Program-made: the position numbers and the translations under genes
Notes under the pieces: model-generated
The model's database searches: none
Seen by the model: the letters and a program-made list of their open reading frames with translations, nothing else
What the model was told of the DNA's origin: nothing
Part shown: positions 43,875 through 55,310 of the stretch, piece after piece
Layout: each line of letters opens with the position of its first letter
Numbering within the stretch: position 1 is the first letter of the stretch
NCBI GenBank assembly: GCA_021397845.1
Contig: CM038045.1
Coordinates: 145,844,638-145,908,637, forward strand
Length of the DNA: 64,000 bases
Origin: Areca catechu
Lineage: Eukaryota > Streptophyta > Magnoliopsida > Arecales > Arecaceae
Reading direction: 5' to 3'

Positions 43875-44541
43875 CCCACCGACTGGAGAAGGGATGAGGA
43901 TGATGCTCCAAAGCGACTTAAAGACAACAACTCTATCTTCTTCTCCGACGACGACCTTGCGGGAGTTCGGCTCCCACATGATGATCCCCTTGTAATCTCA
44001 ACCGTAGTGGCCAATTATGATGTACAGCAAATCTTTGTTGATAATGGAAGTTCGACTGATTTCTTGATGTACGATGCATTCTCTAAAATGTGTTTGCCTA
44101 GACATCAACTGCAAAGATTCCCCATACCACTCTCTAGTTTTGGGGGCAACCAAGTTTATGCCGAGGGGAAAATAGTGTTGCCTGTAACCCTTGGCACTGA
44201 ACCTCGACAAAAGACATTGCTAATCAACTTCATGGTGGTCCGGATCCCCTCAGCATACAATATTATTCTGGGGCAGCCTACCTTGAACAAGTTTCAAATC
44301 GTGATCTCCTCTCTCTACCTCTTGGTACACTTCCCTACCAGGAACGGTGTCAGAGAAGTTAGAGGAAACCAGAGGATAGCACGACAATGTCTGATGATCG
44401 AAGACAGGCATTTCAATGATTCGACAACTCCAGATCAACTGGATCCGAGGGACGCAGCCACAAACCTTGGTGAGCCCATGGAGAGGACCATCCCAGTACC
44501 TTTGACAGAGGAAGATCCCTCAAGAGTTGTGCAGATCGGGA
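43875..44541 (+). pseudogene. Tat aspartic protease
   Basis: The 44007-44558 frame reads QQIFVDNGSSTDFLMYDAFS, the Tat-type active site (D-N-G-S), then GNQVYAEGKIVLPVTLG and SAYNIILGQPTLNKFQ, the flap and C-terminal ILG motif. It is followed by DPSRVVQIG, directly cut by AUT at the CGGGA target. The frame is open until the cut; the last codons of the open stretch are AUT sequence. Confidence 0.85.
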
Positions 44542-46165
44542 TGATGCAGAACAAATAAAGGGACGCGATGCGGAAGTAGATTAAGATTAACTAATTTTTT
44601 TGTTGTTTTTATATGTTTGTAGAAGTTGGCTTCAAATCAAAGAAAAGTTAACCTAACATTGAAAGAGACTAATATGATAATTGAAAGCACAATTTAAGGA
44701 AACTAAAGTATCAGAGTAGTTCAGAAGCAACGGATCGCTGGGGGTTGAGAAACTCCCAGACCTAGGGTTTCGCTCCGAACTTTCAGCAGAACAGAAATAA
44801 AGAGAAGAGATGGTTTACCTAACCAGACAATGATCTTCATAGATTTTGGTGGAAGAACTCTCCCGAGCAGATTGTTGGATCCTCGGATTCAGATTTCTTC
44901 GCAATGGATCCTCCAGTACTGGTCTTTTGGAGGGTTGGCTTCTCCTGAACTCAAGATCTGGAAGAGAAGAAAAACAATTGATGGAATCAGAGAGTCAAGG
45001 AAAAGATTTACCAGGTTGATGAACTTGAAGATCGAAATTGCTGAAAACTGGATTCTCCTGGATGCTGATGTGATTTTCCTTGGAACTTGCTCTGGATCTG
45101 AAGTAGCCGGACTGGATCTGGATGAAGGTGGATGGCCTGGACTTGTAGAGAGAGAGAGGCCGTGGGAGATGGATGGATCTAGGGTTTGGTGGATGGAAAA
45201 TAATGAAAGGTGGTTAGGGTTTTGGAATTTCAAGTGGCTAACCTAGGGTTTTGGATAAAGATGGAGATCTCTCACCTCCTCAAGGCTCCAATGGAACCCG
45301 GATTACCCCCTCACGGAGCTCAACACTTAGAATAGTGCGGAAGAAGAGAAACCTAGGTCACTCAACACAAGAGAATAGCAAAAATATTTTTTTTCATTGA
45401 TTTTCTAAAGTTACAAAGAGAGGTCTATTATATAGACCTAAAATTTTCTCCTAGCTTGTACAAATTCCCATGTGGGACTAAACTCTTCCAACCCCTATTA
45501 GGTAGAAATCCTCTCCCTTGGCCGACCAAGAGTCCAAAAAAAATTGGGACGGCCATAAGGAATTGTTTTGGAACTTTTATGGCACCTCCTTTGGAGTTGG
45601 ATTTGGATTTGGAGTCCTCTTCTTCTTATGGTATTTCTTCTTTTCTTCCACTCCAAGTTAAGCTCTTTGATTTTGATTTGAACTTCAATTAGGAGTAGGT
45701 TGGATGTCCTTCTTTGATTTCTTCTCCAAGAGAAGTTTTCTTCCTTCTTTGCTTAGGTAAATTAGGCAGGTATGGGCGCCTCTTTTAAAGTAGCCTCCAA
45801 TTTGATTTTTTCTTCTTTGGATGTGGGGACCATGACACTGGGATGCCTCTATGGTGCCTCTGGACTCTGGCGTGTGCTCGGAGTGTGGCTGGGCGTGTGG
45901 CTTGGAGTGTGGCCTCCACTTGCTTGAACTTGAGTTGATTGGAAGAGAAATGTGGCACTATTTTGGACCAAATTGAAACCACATTGGGACTTGCACCGAG
46001 TCAACATGACTCAACAAAATTTAAATGGTGACTCAAGAAATAAATAAAATAAATAAACTGGTTGACCAGGTCAACCTTTATTACAAACCCTAATTTCTCG
46101 GGCAATGTCAATCAGAGATCCAAATGGAGCTCTGAAGTCTTCTTCTGAGTCTGGTGCCCGCACCA
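44542..46165 (-). repeat. 3' LTR of AUT
   Basis: Sense start TGGTGCGGGCACCAGAC, end TTCTGCATCA. TATA-like CTATATAATAG (plus 45424-45434) lies upstream, in sense, of the GAGCTCCGTGAGGGGGTAA motif (plus 45306-45324). The 19 codons at its sense start encode the end of integrase. The plus-strand frame at 44830-45246 recurs in other copies and is LTR sequence. Confidence 0.9.
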
Positions 46166-47400
46166 ATTCTCCCAGGGTGAGGAACTCGACCCTGTCGAGT
46201 AAGGCTCAAGTTGGCTCTGGTATCTCTCCAAGAGGTCTGGGTCCAATTCTTGTAATTCTTCTTGGGAGATCCAAGAGTCATCAGAATCTGGCCTTCCTTG
46301 CCAGCGGACCAGGTACCTTTGGTATCCTCGATTACGAGTAGAGATAACCTGATCATCCAGGATCTTTTCAATCTGCTCTTTCTCACAGGCCAGTTTGTTG
46401 GTGGACACACAGGGTCGAGATCACTCTCAATGATAGGGTTAGGCTCAAAAGGCTCACTAGGAATCACAGCTGGCTCCCTGTACTCTACTAAGTCTGTAAT
46501 GTTGAAAGTAGAGCTAATGCCTAGTTCTGGAGGCAACTCGAGCACATAGGCATTGGATCCTACTCTCTTTACCACTCTAAATGGTCCAGCTCCCCTAGCA
46601 TGTAACTTTCTAACGGTTCCAGGAGGAAACCGTTCAGGCCGTTAACCTAATCATCACATAGTCTCCCTCAACAAAAGATTTGACTCGCCTTTGAGTATCA
46701 GCCAACTTCTTATAAGTTTCATTACTTAAATTGATTTTGGCATGAATTTCTTTATGCAAGTCTTTTATATGCTGTGCAAAATTCTCAGCAGATTCGGAGA
46801 CTCGAGTGTGGACAGGTAAAGGGACTAGGTCAAGAGGTGTGTGAGGTTTGTACCCATGTACAATTTCAAATGGACTCTTACCCGTAGACCTATTGACCGA
46901 GTCGTTGTACGCAAATTCTGCCCTTGGTAGGTATAAATCCCAATTTCTGGTATTTTCACCAACAAGACATCTCAGCAGATTTCCTAGGCTACGGTTCACT
47001 ACTTCAGTTTGGCCATCAGTTTGGGGATGATAGGCAGTTGAAAACTTAAGTTTTGTCCCTAACTTATGCCAAAGGGTCTTCCAAAAGTAACTGGTGAACC
47101 GGACATCCCTATCTGAAACGATTGTCTTAGGTAGGCCATGGAGTCTAACTATCTCATTGAAGAAAAGTGTGGCTACCTTAGACGCATCAAAAGTTTGGAA
47201 CAAGGCAAGAAGTGGGCCATTTTAGAGAATCGGTCGACTACGACACAGATAGAATCATGTCTCCTCTGGGTCTTAGGTAAACCTAACACAAAATCCATAC
47301 TCACATCTTGCCAAGGACGATCTGGGACAGGGAGTGGGGTATAAAGACCAGTGTTTTTTTTCGCTATTTGGCAACAGCGCAGGTTCGACATCTAGCTACA
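46108..47400 (-). pseudogene. AUT integrase with chromodomain, ending inside the LTR
   Basis: 47391-47173: RPWQDVSMDFVLGLPKTQ and VVVDRFSKMAHFLPC (first Asp). 47203-46634: IVSDRDVRFTSYFWKTLW, FSTAYHPQTDGQTEVVNRSL (second Asp, Glu), SPFEIVHGYKPHTPLDLVPL, then KKLADTQRRVKSFVEGDYVM. 46575-46108: NAYVLELPPELGISSTFN and the chromodomain EQIEKILDDQVISTRNRGYQ, LVRWQGRPDSDDSWIS. The stop codon is at 46108, 57 bp inside the LTR, so the tail RLRRRLQSSIWISD is LTR-encoded. Frameshifts near 46600 and 47180 break it. Confidence 0.88.
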
Positions 47401-48200
47401 ATATTAGCTACATCCCTTTTTAAGCTAGGCCAGAAAAAGTGGTCTTCAATAGCTAGAATGGTCTTGTCTTTTCCAAAATGGCCAGCTAAACCTCCAGCAT
47501 GGATTTCCCAAATCAAAAATTCCCTAAGAGAAGTTCTAGGGATGCAAAGCCTATTTTAAGAACAAAAAACCATCTACAAGGATATAATCCTGGTGATTAC
47601 TAGATGGTCCTTGAACTAGATCCTGATACACAGTTGTGAAATCCGGACAAGACTCATATTCCTCTTTGATTTGCTCAAACCCTATGACCTCAGTTCTAAC
47701 AGAAGTTAATAACAGAGATCGGTGACTAAGGGCATCAGCTACCTTATTCTCAACTCCAGCCTTATGTTTCAGGACAAAAGTATAAGGACTGGATATATTC
47801 TACCCACTTAGCATGCCTAGGGTTAAGCTTCTTTTGGGAGTTCCGAAATCTAAGAGCCTCATGGTCCGAAAATAGTACAAATTCCTGCGGTAGCAATAAT
47901 GTCTCCAGTAGCGCAAAGCTTGCACCACCGCATAAAATTCCATTATCATAGGTAGAATACCTAAGCTTAGCATCATTAAGTTTTTCACTAAAGAATGCTA
48001 TGGGATGTTCTCTTGGCTTAGGACTCCACCTATTCCTACACTGAAGCAATCACAGGCACCTCAAATACTTTAGAAAAATCGGGTAATCTCAGAATGGGTG
48101 CCTGGGTCATTTTATCCTTAGAGATCTAGGAAGGCTTTATGGGCTGACTTAGTCCAATGAATTCTCCCTTCCTAATAACAATCAGTGCTAGGAGCAGCTA
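47401..48200 (-). pseudogene. AUT RNase H and integrase zinc region
   Basis: Frame 48049-47762 has HPIAFFSEKLNDAKLRYSTY, QEFVLFSDHEALRF and NPRHAKWVEYIQSL, the Gypsy RNase H series, followed by VENKVADALSHRSLL. The zinc-binding region downstream (47560-47400) is present only in fragments. Confidence 0.82.
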
Positions 48201-49180
48201 AGGTACTAAACCCCTTGATGAATCGCCTATAGAAGGTAGCCAAGCCATGGAAACTTCTAAACTTCATGTACATTGGTTGGCTCTGGCCAGTCTACTATGG
48301 ACTTAATCTTCTCAGGATCGGCTGCCACGCCGTCAGGGGTTACTACAAACCCAAGAAGATAACTCTACTAGTCATGATTCACACCGTAAGATTACCGTAG
48401 AGTCTCTCATTCTCAAAACTTGGCAGACTGCTCTAAGGTGGTCTAGGTGATCTGTTGGGGTCTTACTATAGATCAGGATGTCATCAAAATAGACCACCAC
48501 AAATTTTCCTATGAAAGCTCTAAGTACCTGGGTCATAATTCTCATGAAAGTACTAGGGGCATTGGACACCCAAAAGGCATAACAACCCCATTCATAAAGA
48601 CCATCCTTAGTTTTGAAAGCAGTTTTTCCATTCATCCCCGGGTCTAATCCTAACCTGATGATAGCCGCTTTTGAGATCAATCTTAGAAAAAACCATTGCA
48701 CCAGCCATCATATCAAGCATGTCATCTAGTCTAGGGATGGGAAACCATATTGGATGTAATTTTATTGATGGCACGACTGTCAACACACATCCTCCACGTG
48801 CATCTTCTTTGGGGTCAGTAAGGCTGGGACTGACAAGGGCTAAGACTTTCTCTAATAAACCCCTTCCTCAATAATTCTCCAACCTGCTTTTGCAGTTCTT
48901 CATGCTCAGATGGATTCATCCTGTAATGGGGCAAGTTGGGCAAGTCGCTCCTGGGATTAGATCTATGGCATGCTGGATATCCCTAAAGGTGGAAGGTGGT
49001 CTGGCAAATCCTCGGTAAAGACAATCCTCAAATTCTTTTAACAAAGGTTTAACTTCTTGAGGAGGCTCTGAGGGTTCCGAAGTTCTAAGTTCCTTAGCAT
49101 TCAGCATCCAGATGGGTGAACCACTAGAATTTTCTTGTTCTAGATCCTTAGCACTGATTAGGTTCACTCCAGTTTTCATC
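48201..49180 (-). pseudogene. AUT reverse transcriptase
   Basis: From 49179: an N-terminal linker (PPQEVKPLLKEFEDCLYRGF), then in changing frames LHPIWFPIPRLDDMLDMMAG, FSKIDLKSGYHQVRIRPGDE, VVYFDDILIYSKTPTDHLDH (catalytic YFDD-type DD present) and GVAADPEKIKSIVDWPEPTN. At least four frameshifts. Confidence 0.85.
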
Positions 49181-49740
49181 TCCTTGACCTTACAACTCCT
49201 TTAGTTACCTTGTCGTTAGGGGGAACGGAATGGATCGTAATCTTCTTCCCTTTGAAATTAAAGACCCAGGTATTGGACTTTCCTAAGAGGGTGGCATCAT
49301 GATCATACAACCAAGGTCTTCCGAGAATTATACTGCTCACCCAGGGTAAGACATCGCACCAAATCTTTTCGTGATAAGATTGCATTTGGATTTGGACTTG
49401 ACATCTAGATTGGATGGGTATGGAGGTAGAATCTACCCAAGAAACCTTATAGGGGTTGGGATGGGAACTGGGATTAAGCCTAACATCTTGACAGTGCTAG
49501 TAGAGATGGCATTTATACAGCTCCCACTATCTATGATGATCTTACATACCTTATCCCTAATTTAAGAAAAGTTGTAGGATGTTAGTCCTACGCCAATCCT
49601 CTTGAACTAGATTCTGGGATAGGATGCATCTTACAACTCCTAATTGGTCAGATCATTGGGTTCCTCCTCTCCTTCATACTCCTCAACCAAATTCATTCCG
49701 GCCTCATAAACTTCTTCTTCAAATTCCTCACTGAGCCGGA
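49176..49740 (-). pseudogene. AUT protease and acidic linker
   Basis: In sense: FEEEVYEAGMNLVEEYEGEE (the acidic linker shared with NA1-NA3), then KIIIDSGSCINAISTSTV (D-S-G active site), VSWVDSTSIPIQSRCQVQ, and the 49385-49176 frame with SIILGRPWLYDHDATLLGKS. Stops near 49565 and 49640 interrupt it. The shared linker ties the non-autonomous elements to this lineage. Confidence 0.8.
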
Positions 49741-50877
49741 ATTATCATTCTCTCCCTCTCCTATGTAAAGGGATCTCCGTGGGCACTGGCTAGCAACATG
49801 ACCTACCTTATGACACTTGAAACAGGCTATGGCAGTACACTGACTGGAAATGTGACCTGGTTTCTGACACTAAAACAGGTGATATTTGAACTAGGGTTCT
49901 CTGGGTGTCAGGTGCCTTACCTTTGTCCATGGGCTTAGGGGTAGAAGTACCCTGAAAAGGTTTACTAGGGATAACTTGGCTAGGTCCATTCCTTGGGATT
50001 GGGGCACTAACCCTAGAAGGTATAGGTCCTCTCTGAAATTTCTCAGTGTTCAGTGCAATCTGGTAGGCTTGGTCTAGATCAATAAACCTCTCTCAGAAAT
50101 AATTCTCTCTTGATATCTTCCCTCATCCAGCCCTAAATCTAGACAAAGTGACTTCGTGGGCTTCACTCACATCACATCTCATTAGGTATTCATCAAAAGT
50201 AGTTATGTAGTCTGAGACAGATCGGTTTCCTTGTTTCAGGTTTTGCCATTGGTCTAACAGGTTTTGCTGGTATGAATGGGTAGGTATTTATCTCTCAATT
50301 TTTCTTTCATACCCTGCCAAGTGGTTATGGGCTCAACATTCCGTCTCCTAGTGGTTAGCTCAATGTTCCCCCAATATAACCTAGCTGACGTACTAATTTC
50401 ATCTTGGCAAATTTGTATTTCCTCTCCTCAGACATAGCATACACTCAAAGTATTGATCCATCTCACCCTCCCAATCAGAATAACCTTAGGGTTCAGACTA
50501 CCATCAAAAGTGGGTGCATCTAATTTGATGTTCCTGATGAACCTATCATCTCTATCTTCAGGCTCTGGGTCAGGCCTCCTATGATTAGGTTCAGGATCTC
50601 TATATAAAGGCTTCTAGGCTCCTGATGTGGGTGAGGTTGAGGCACATTAAATCGGGGTCAGGAGTCCAATTCCGATGTCTAGGTTCTTCAAGTACTTGGA
50701 CTCGGTCCCTAAGCTGGGTAAGATCCTTATGAATTTGTGCACTAAACTGGCCACAGTGTTTGTCATATCCTGATTCATTTTAGCCATACTTTCAGTAAGA
50801 GTTCTGATCATGGCCTCTAAATCAGGTTGGGTTTGACCAGGTTGATATGGCACTCGTACTCCGTTTCTAGTAGACAT
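49741..50877 (-). pseudogene. AUT gag with two zinc knuckles
   Basis: ATG at 50877 (MSTRNGVRVPYQPGQTQPDL). Core pieces: LDAPTFDGSLNP, LYWGNIELTTRRRNVEPITT, WQGMKEKLRDKYLP, then two CX2CX4HX4C knuckles of which one is complete (CFKCHKVGHVASQC) and one lacks its first Cys (CQKPGHISSQC). Several frameshifts. Confidence 0.82.
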
Positions 50878-51763
50878 GATGATTCAAGCAAGCACACAAA
50901 ATGAGACTAGACTAAATCGACTACTGGATCACTAGACCTAGAGTCCAAACTAGATGCCCAATCAGAGTGGCAAGCTAGCCTGTAGTAACTCAGGACTCAG
51001 CCAGGCAGGTGTGTAAGGGGAGTGTTAGGTCCCTGATTGCCAATCCTAGACACCAATCAGTGATTGGCCAGGTAGGCGGACCAGCACACAAGCCCTTCGG
51101 GACGTAGTCCCTAAACCACCGTTCTAGACACTGAGTGCTAAGCACACACAGAATAACTCGGCAAACTGACTCAACACTAGCCTAGACCCCGACTAATTGG
51201 TGTCCCTAGCCCACTAGGGCAAATTAGGTCTAACTGATTTTAAATTAGGTCTAGGTTCGAATGATTGGTGGTGGTTTTTGGGCTAAGGAGAGGTAATCAA
51301 CTCCTTCCCTTATCTTAGATGCTCAATTGCCCTTAAGTAAATTATGAGATATCACTCCAAAAAAGAATTGAATTGCAGAACACAAAAAATAGAGTTGCTG
51401 TATTTTATTCTCAGAATTTTTACCGAAACCAATAAATCGCAGAAAAATTATAGAAAATAGGTTCAATTATACTGGTTTCAACGAATAAAAATCATGCAAT
51501 TCAGAGTTTTATGCAGGGAGAAATAATTCAGACAACAGGGCAATTACGGGCTGCAACTAGATTGTCTTCCCCGTTATAATCCCTGCTACGAAGTTATAAC
51601 CCAATGGATCCCCTACACGCCCTAGGAACACCCCGTGGAATGGGAGGAGGAGCTTGCGCCTCGCTTAGTTCCTAGGACCGGACGTCCTGGGGAGTCTACT
51701 TCGAGCAGACAAAATAAAAGAGATCAATCAAAGCAAGCAAGCAAATCAGAACCCCTATACTGG
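50878..51763 (-). other. AUT leader
   Basis: Non-coding. The shared module lies at about 51000-51135: GCCAGGCAGGTGTGTAAGGGG, TAGACACCAATCAGTGATTGG, AACCACCGTTCTAGACACTG on the plus strand. Then 'gggctaaggagaggtaatc' at 51279, and a block with 'ccctaggaacaccccgtgga' at 51620, also present in E1 (541-570) and inverted in NA3 (58400). Confidence 0.75.
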
Positions 51764-51779
51764 GCTCTGATACCAAAAA
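51764..51779 (-). other. Primer binding site of AUT
   Basis: The minus strand reads TTTTTGGTATCAGAGC immediately after the LTR end TGCATCA, an exact TGGTATCAGAGC initiator tRNA-Met site. Only one copy is present, unlike NA3. Confidence 0.9.
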
Positions 51780-53402
51780 TGATGCAGAACAAATAAAGGG
51801 ACGCGATGCGGAAGTAGATTAAGATTAACTAATTTTTTTGTTGTTTTTATATGTTTGTAGAAGTTGGCTTCAAATCAAAGAAAAGTTAACCTAACATTGA
51901 AAGAGACTAATATGATAATTGAAAGCACAATTTTAAGGAAACTAAAGTATCAGATAGTAGTTCAGAAGCAACGGATCGCTGGGGGTTGAGAAACTCCCAG
52001 AACTAGGGTTTCGCTCCGAACTTTCAGCAGAACAGAAATAAAGAGAAGAGAGGTTTACTAACCAGACAATGATCTTCACAGATTTTGGTGGAAGAACTCT
52101 CCCGAGCAGATTGTTGGATCCTCGGATTCAGATTTCTTCGCAATGGATCCTCCAGTACTGGTCTTTTGGCGGGTTGGCTTCTCCTGAACTCAAGATCTGG
52201 AAGAGAAGAAAAACAATTGATGGAATCAGAGAGTCAAGGAAAAGATTTACCAGGTTGATGAACTTGAAGATCGAAATTGCTGAAAATGGATTCTCCTGGA
52301 TGCTGATGTGATTTTCCTTGGAACTTGCTCTGGATCTGAAGTAGCCGGACTGGATCTGGATGAAGTGGATGGCCTGGACTTGTAGAGAGAGAGAGGCCGT
52401 GGGAGATGGATGGATCTAGGATTTGGTGGATGGAAAATAATGAAAGGTGGTTAGGGTTTTGGAATTTCAAGTGGCTAACCTAGGGTTTTGGATAAAGATG
52501 GAGATCTCTCACCTCCTCAAGGCTCCAATGGAACCGGATTACCCCCTCACAGAGCTCAACACTTAAAATAGTGTGGAAGAAGAGAAACCTAGGTCACTCA
52601 ACACAAGAGAATAGCAAAAATAATTTTTCTTCATTGATTTTCTAAAGTTACAAAGAGGTCTATTATATAGACCTAAAATTTTCTCCTAGCTTGTACAAAT
52701 TCCCATGTGGGACTAAACTCTTCCAACCCCTAGATTAGGTAGAAAATCCTCTCCTTGGCCGACCAAGAGTCCAAAAAAAATTGGGACGGCCATAAAGGAA
52801 TTGTTTTGGAACTTTTATGGCACCTCCTTTGGAGTTGGATTTGGATTTGGAGTCCTCTTCTTCTTATGGTATTTCTTCTTTTCTTCCACTCCAAGTTAAG
52901 CTCTTTGATTTTGATTTGAACTTCAATTAGGAGTAGGTTGGATGTCCTTCTTTGATTTCTTCTCCAAGAGAAGTTTTCTTCCTTCTTTGCTTAGGTAAAT
53001 TAGGCAGGTATGGGCGCCTCCTTAAAGTAGCCTCCAATTTGATTTTTTCTTCTTTGGATGTGGGGACCATGACACTGGGATGCCTCTATGGCCTCTTGAC
53101 TCTGGCGTGTGCTCGGAGTGTGGCTGGGCGTGTGGCTTGGAGTGTGGCCTCCACTTGCTTGAACCTTGAGTTGATTGGAAGAGAAATGTGGCACTATTTT
53201 GGACCAAATTGAAACCACATTGGGACTTGCACCGAGTCAACATGACTCAACAAAATTTAAATGGTGACTCAAGAAATAAATAAAATAAATAAACTGGTTG
53301 ACCAGGTCAACCTTAATTACAAACCCTAATTTCTCGGGCAATGTCAATCAAGAGATCCAAATGGAGCTCTGAAGTCTTCTTCTGAGTCTGGTGCCCGCAC
53401 CA
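51780..53402 (-). repeat. 5' LTR of AUT
   Basis: 1623 bp, pair of 44542-46165. It ends GCACCA before CGGGA. TATA-like element near plus 52662-52673. Nothing coding. Confidence 0.9.
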
Positions 53403-54500
53403 CGGGAGCATGCTTGTTGAGGGAACCAGAACGGAGTTAATCCATTTTCTCAGAGACAACGCCGACGTCTTCGCCTGGTCGGCTTCGGATATGCCAGGGA
53501 TCCCTGTCGAAGTAATCACTCATCGGCTGGAAGTTACTCCTAGGTACAAGCCGGTACGATAGAAGGAAAGGAGCTTCGCTCCTGAAAGATAGCAAGCTGT
53601 GGATGAAGAAGTTGGCAAGCTCCTTAAAGCAGGGTTCATCCTAGAGGCCTGCTACCCCGAGTGGTTGGCTAATATGGTAATGGTCAAGAAAGCTAGTGAC
53701 AAGTGGAGGATCTGCATCGACTATACAGACCTCAACAAGGCTTGCCCAAAAGATAGCTTCCCTCTCTTGAAGATTGATCAGCTGGTCAACGCTACTTCCG
53801 GCCACCAGTTACTGAGCTTCATTGATGCTTTCTCCGGCTACAGCCAAAATAGAATGGATCCACAAGATGAGGAGAAGACGGCTTTGATCATTGATAAAGA
53901 CCTCTACTACAACAAGATGATGCCGTTATGCCTTAAGAACATCGGAGAAACGTTTCAAAGGCTGATCAATAAGGTATTCGAAAAGCAACTGGGGAGAAAC
54001 ATGGAGGCCTATGTTGATGACATGATTGTCAAGAGCCTCCTCCGGAAAGACCACATCCATGACTTGGAGGAATCATTCAATGCTCTATGGCGCTACCGCA
54101 TGAAGCTAAACTCGGCAAAGTGTACCTTTGGGGTCACTTCGGGCAAGTTCTTGTGCTTCCTTATCACCAAATGAGAGATTGAGGTGAACCCTGAGAAGAT
54201 TCAAGCTTTGATAGATATGCGACATCCCTCCTGCAAAAAGGAAGTCCAGTAGTTGACAGGGAGGATTGCCTCCGTCAGCAGATTAATTTCTCGGTCAGCC
54301 AAGAAATGCCTTCCATTCTTCAAGGTGCTCCGGCAGACAAAGGGCTTTGAATGGTCCGAAGACTATCGCACTGCCTTTGAGGAGCTGAAGAAGTACCTGG
54401 AGACCCCGCCATTGCTCTCCAAGCCACAAGAAGGCGAGGTCCTCTACCTATATCTCTTTGCTTCAGACGAAGTAATCAGTTCAGTTCTTGTCTAGAGAGA
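53403..54500 (+). pseudogene. Tat reverse transcriptase
   Basis: Resumes after AUT with ADVFAWSASDMPGIPVEVI and THRLEVTPRYKPVR, then the 53599-54174 frame: VGKLLKAGFILEACYPEWLA, WRICIDYTDLNKACPKDSFP, LSFIDAFSGYSQNRMDPQDE and MEAYVDDMIVKSLLRKDHIH (YVDD intact), then LTGRIASVSRLISRSAKKCL and FEWSEDYRTAFEELKKYLET. In-frame stops (for example after PRYKPVR and after FLITK) rather than frameshifts break it; most are TAG or TGA at former Gln or Arg codons. Confidence 0.9.
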
Positions 54501-54870
54501 TAAAGACAGATCCCAAAAGCCGATCTACTACATCAGCAAGGTCCTGAATGAAGCCGAGACATGATATACAAGGATGCAAAAGCTGATCTACTCTTTGGTG
54601 GTTGCGACAAAGCGATTACAGCTATATTTCCATGCCCACGTTATTGTGGTGCTAACCGATCAACTTCTCAAGGCCGTTCTCCAATCTCTGAACACCTCTG
54701 GAAGGATAGCCATGTGGGCTGTGAAGCTAAGTGAATTTGACATCAGCTTCCAGTCCCGAACGGCTATGAAGCCCTAGGTGCTCTCCAATTTTTTGGCTAA
54801 GTGTACCTGGAAGATCGAAGACGAAGCATCTTCGATAGAAGATGAAGTTTCGAAGGAGATGAAGTCCGTC
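54501..54870 (+). pseudogene. Tat RNase H (first copy)
   Basis: KPIYYISKVLNEAET, YTRMQKLIYSLVVATKRLQL, IVVLTDQLLKAVLQSLNTSG and RIAMWAVKLSEFDISFQSRT: the Gypsy-type RNase H following RT. Two stops (after AET and after TAMKP). Confidence 0.85.
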
Positions 54871-55310
54871 TAGGTACTTATTGTGGATGGATCTTCCAAT
54901 GCTACTGAATGCGGGGCTGGACTCATGTTGGCCGAACCTAATGGCCACACCATAGAGTACGCACTCCGGTTCTCCTTCCATGCCTTTAATAATCAGGCCG
55001 AATACAAGGCCTTGCTCACCGGACTTCAGATCGCCAAGGACCTGGGAGTCCAACAACTTCAAGCATTCTCAGACTCCCAATTGGTTGTGAATCAAGTTAA
55101 CGGAGAATATGCAGCAAAGGATCCAACCATGGTGCAGTACCTAGAGAAGGTACAGGCTTTATCCTCCCAACTGGAACATTTTGAGATCATCCATGTTCCA
55201 CGATCAGAGAACTCTCGGGTGGATGCACTGTCTCGACTGGTAGCTACGGCACCGGAATCTCTCTCTCGGGTGCACCTTTGTTGAACATCTTGAAACTCCA
55301 AGAATAGCCG
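54871..55310 (+). pseudogene. Tat second RNase H (archaeal-type)
   Basis: The 54883-55284 frame reads VDGSSNATECGAGLMLAEPN, FNNQAEYKALLTGLQIAKDL, LQAFSDSQLVVNQVNGEYAA and VPRSENSRVDALSRLVATAP: the D, E, D, D series of an extra RNase H found after the first one in Tat-lineage elements. It appears to have all four acidic positions; a stop precedes the domain (near 54872). Confidence 0.88.

Larger units (their letters stand above)
44542..53402 (-). mobile_element. AUT: coding-complete but decayed chromovirus
   Basis: 8.86 kb, LTRs 44542-46165 and 51780-53402, flanked by CGGGA (44537-44541 and 53403-53407). The only chromovirus here with gag, protease, RT, RNase H and integrase, though all contain frameshifts or stops. 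LTRs differ at a few per cent of sites with several indels. Shares LTR family with S2 and NA3, and internal homology with NA1 and NA2, so an element like it is the natural helper for them. Confidence 0.92.
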
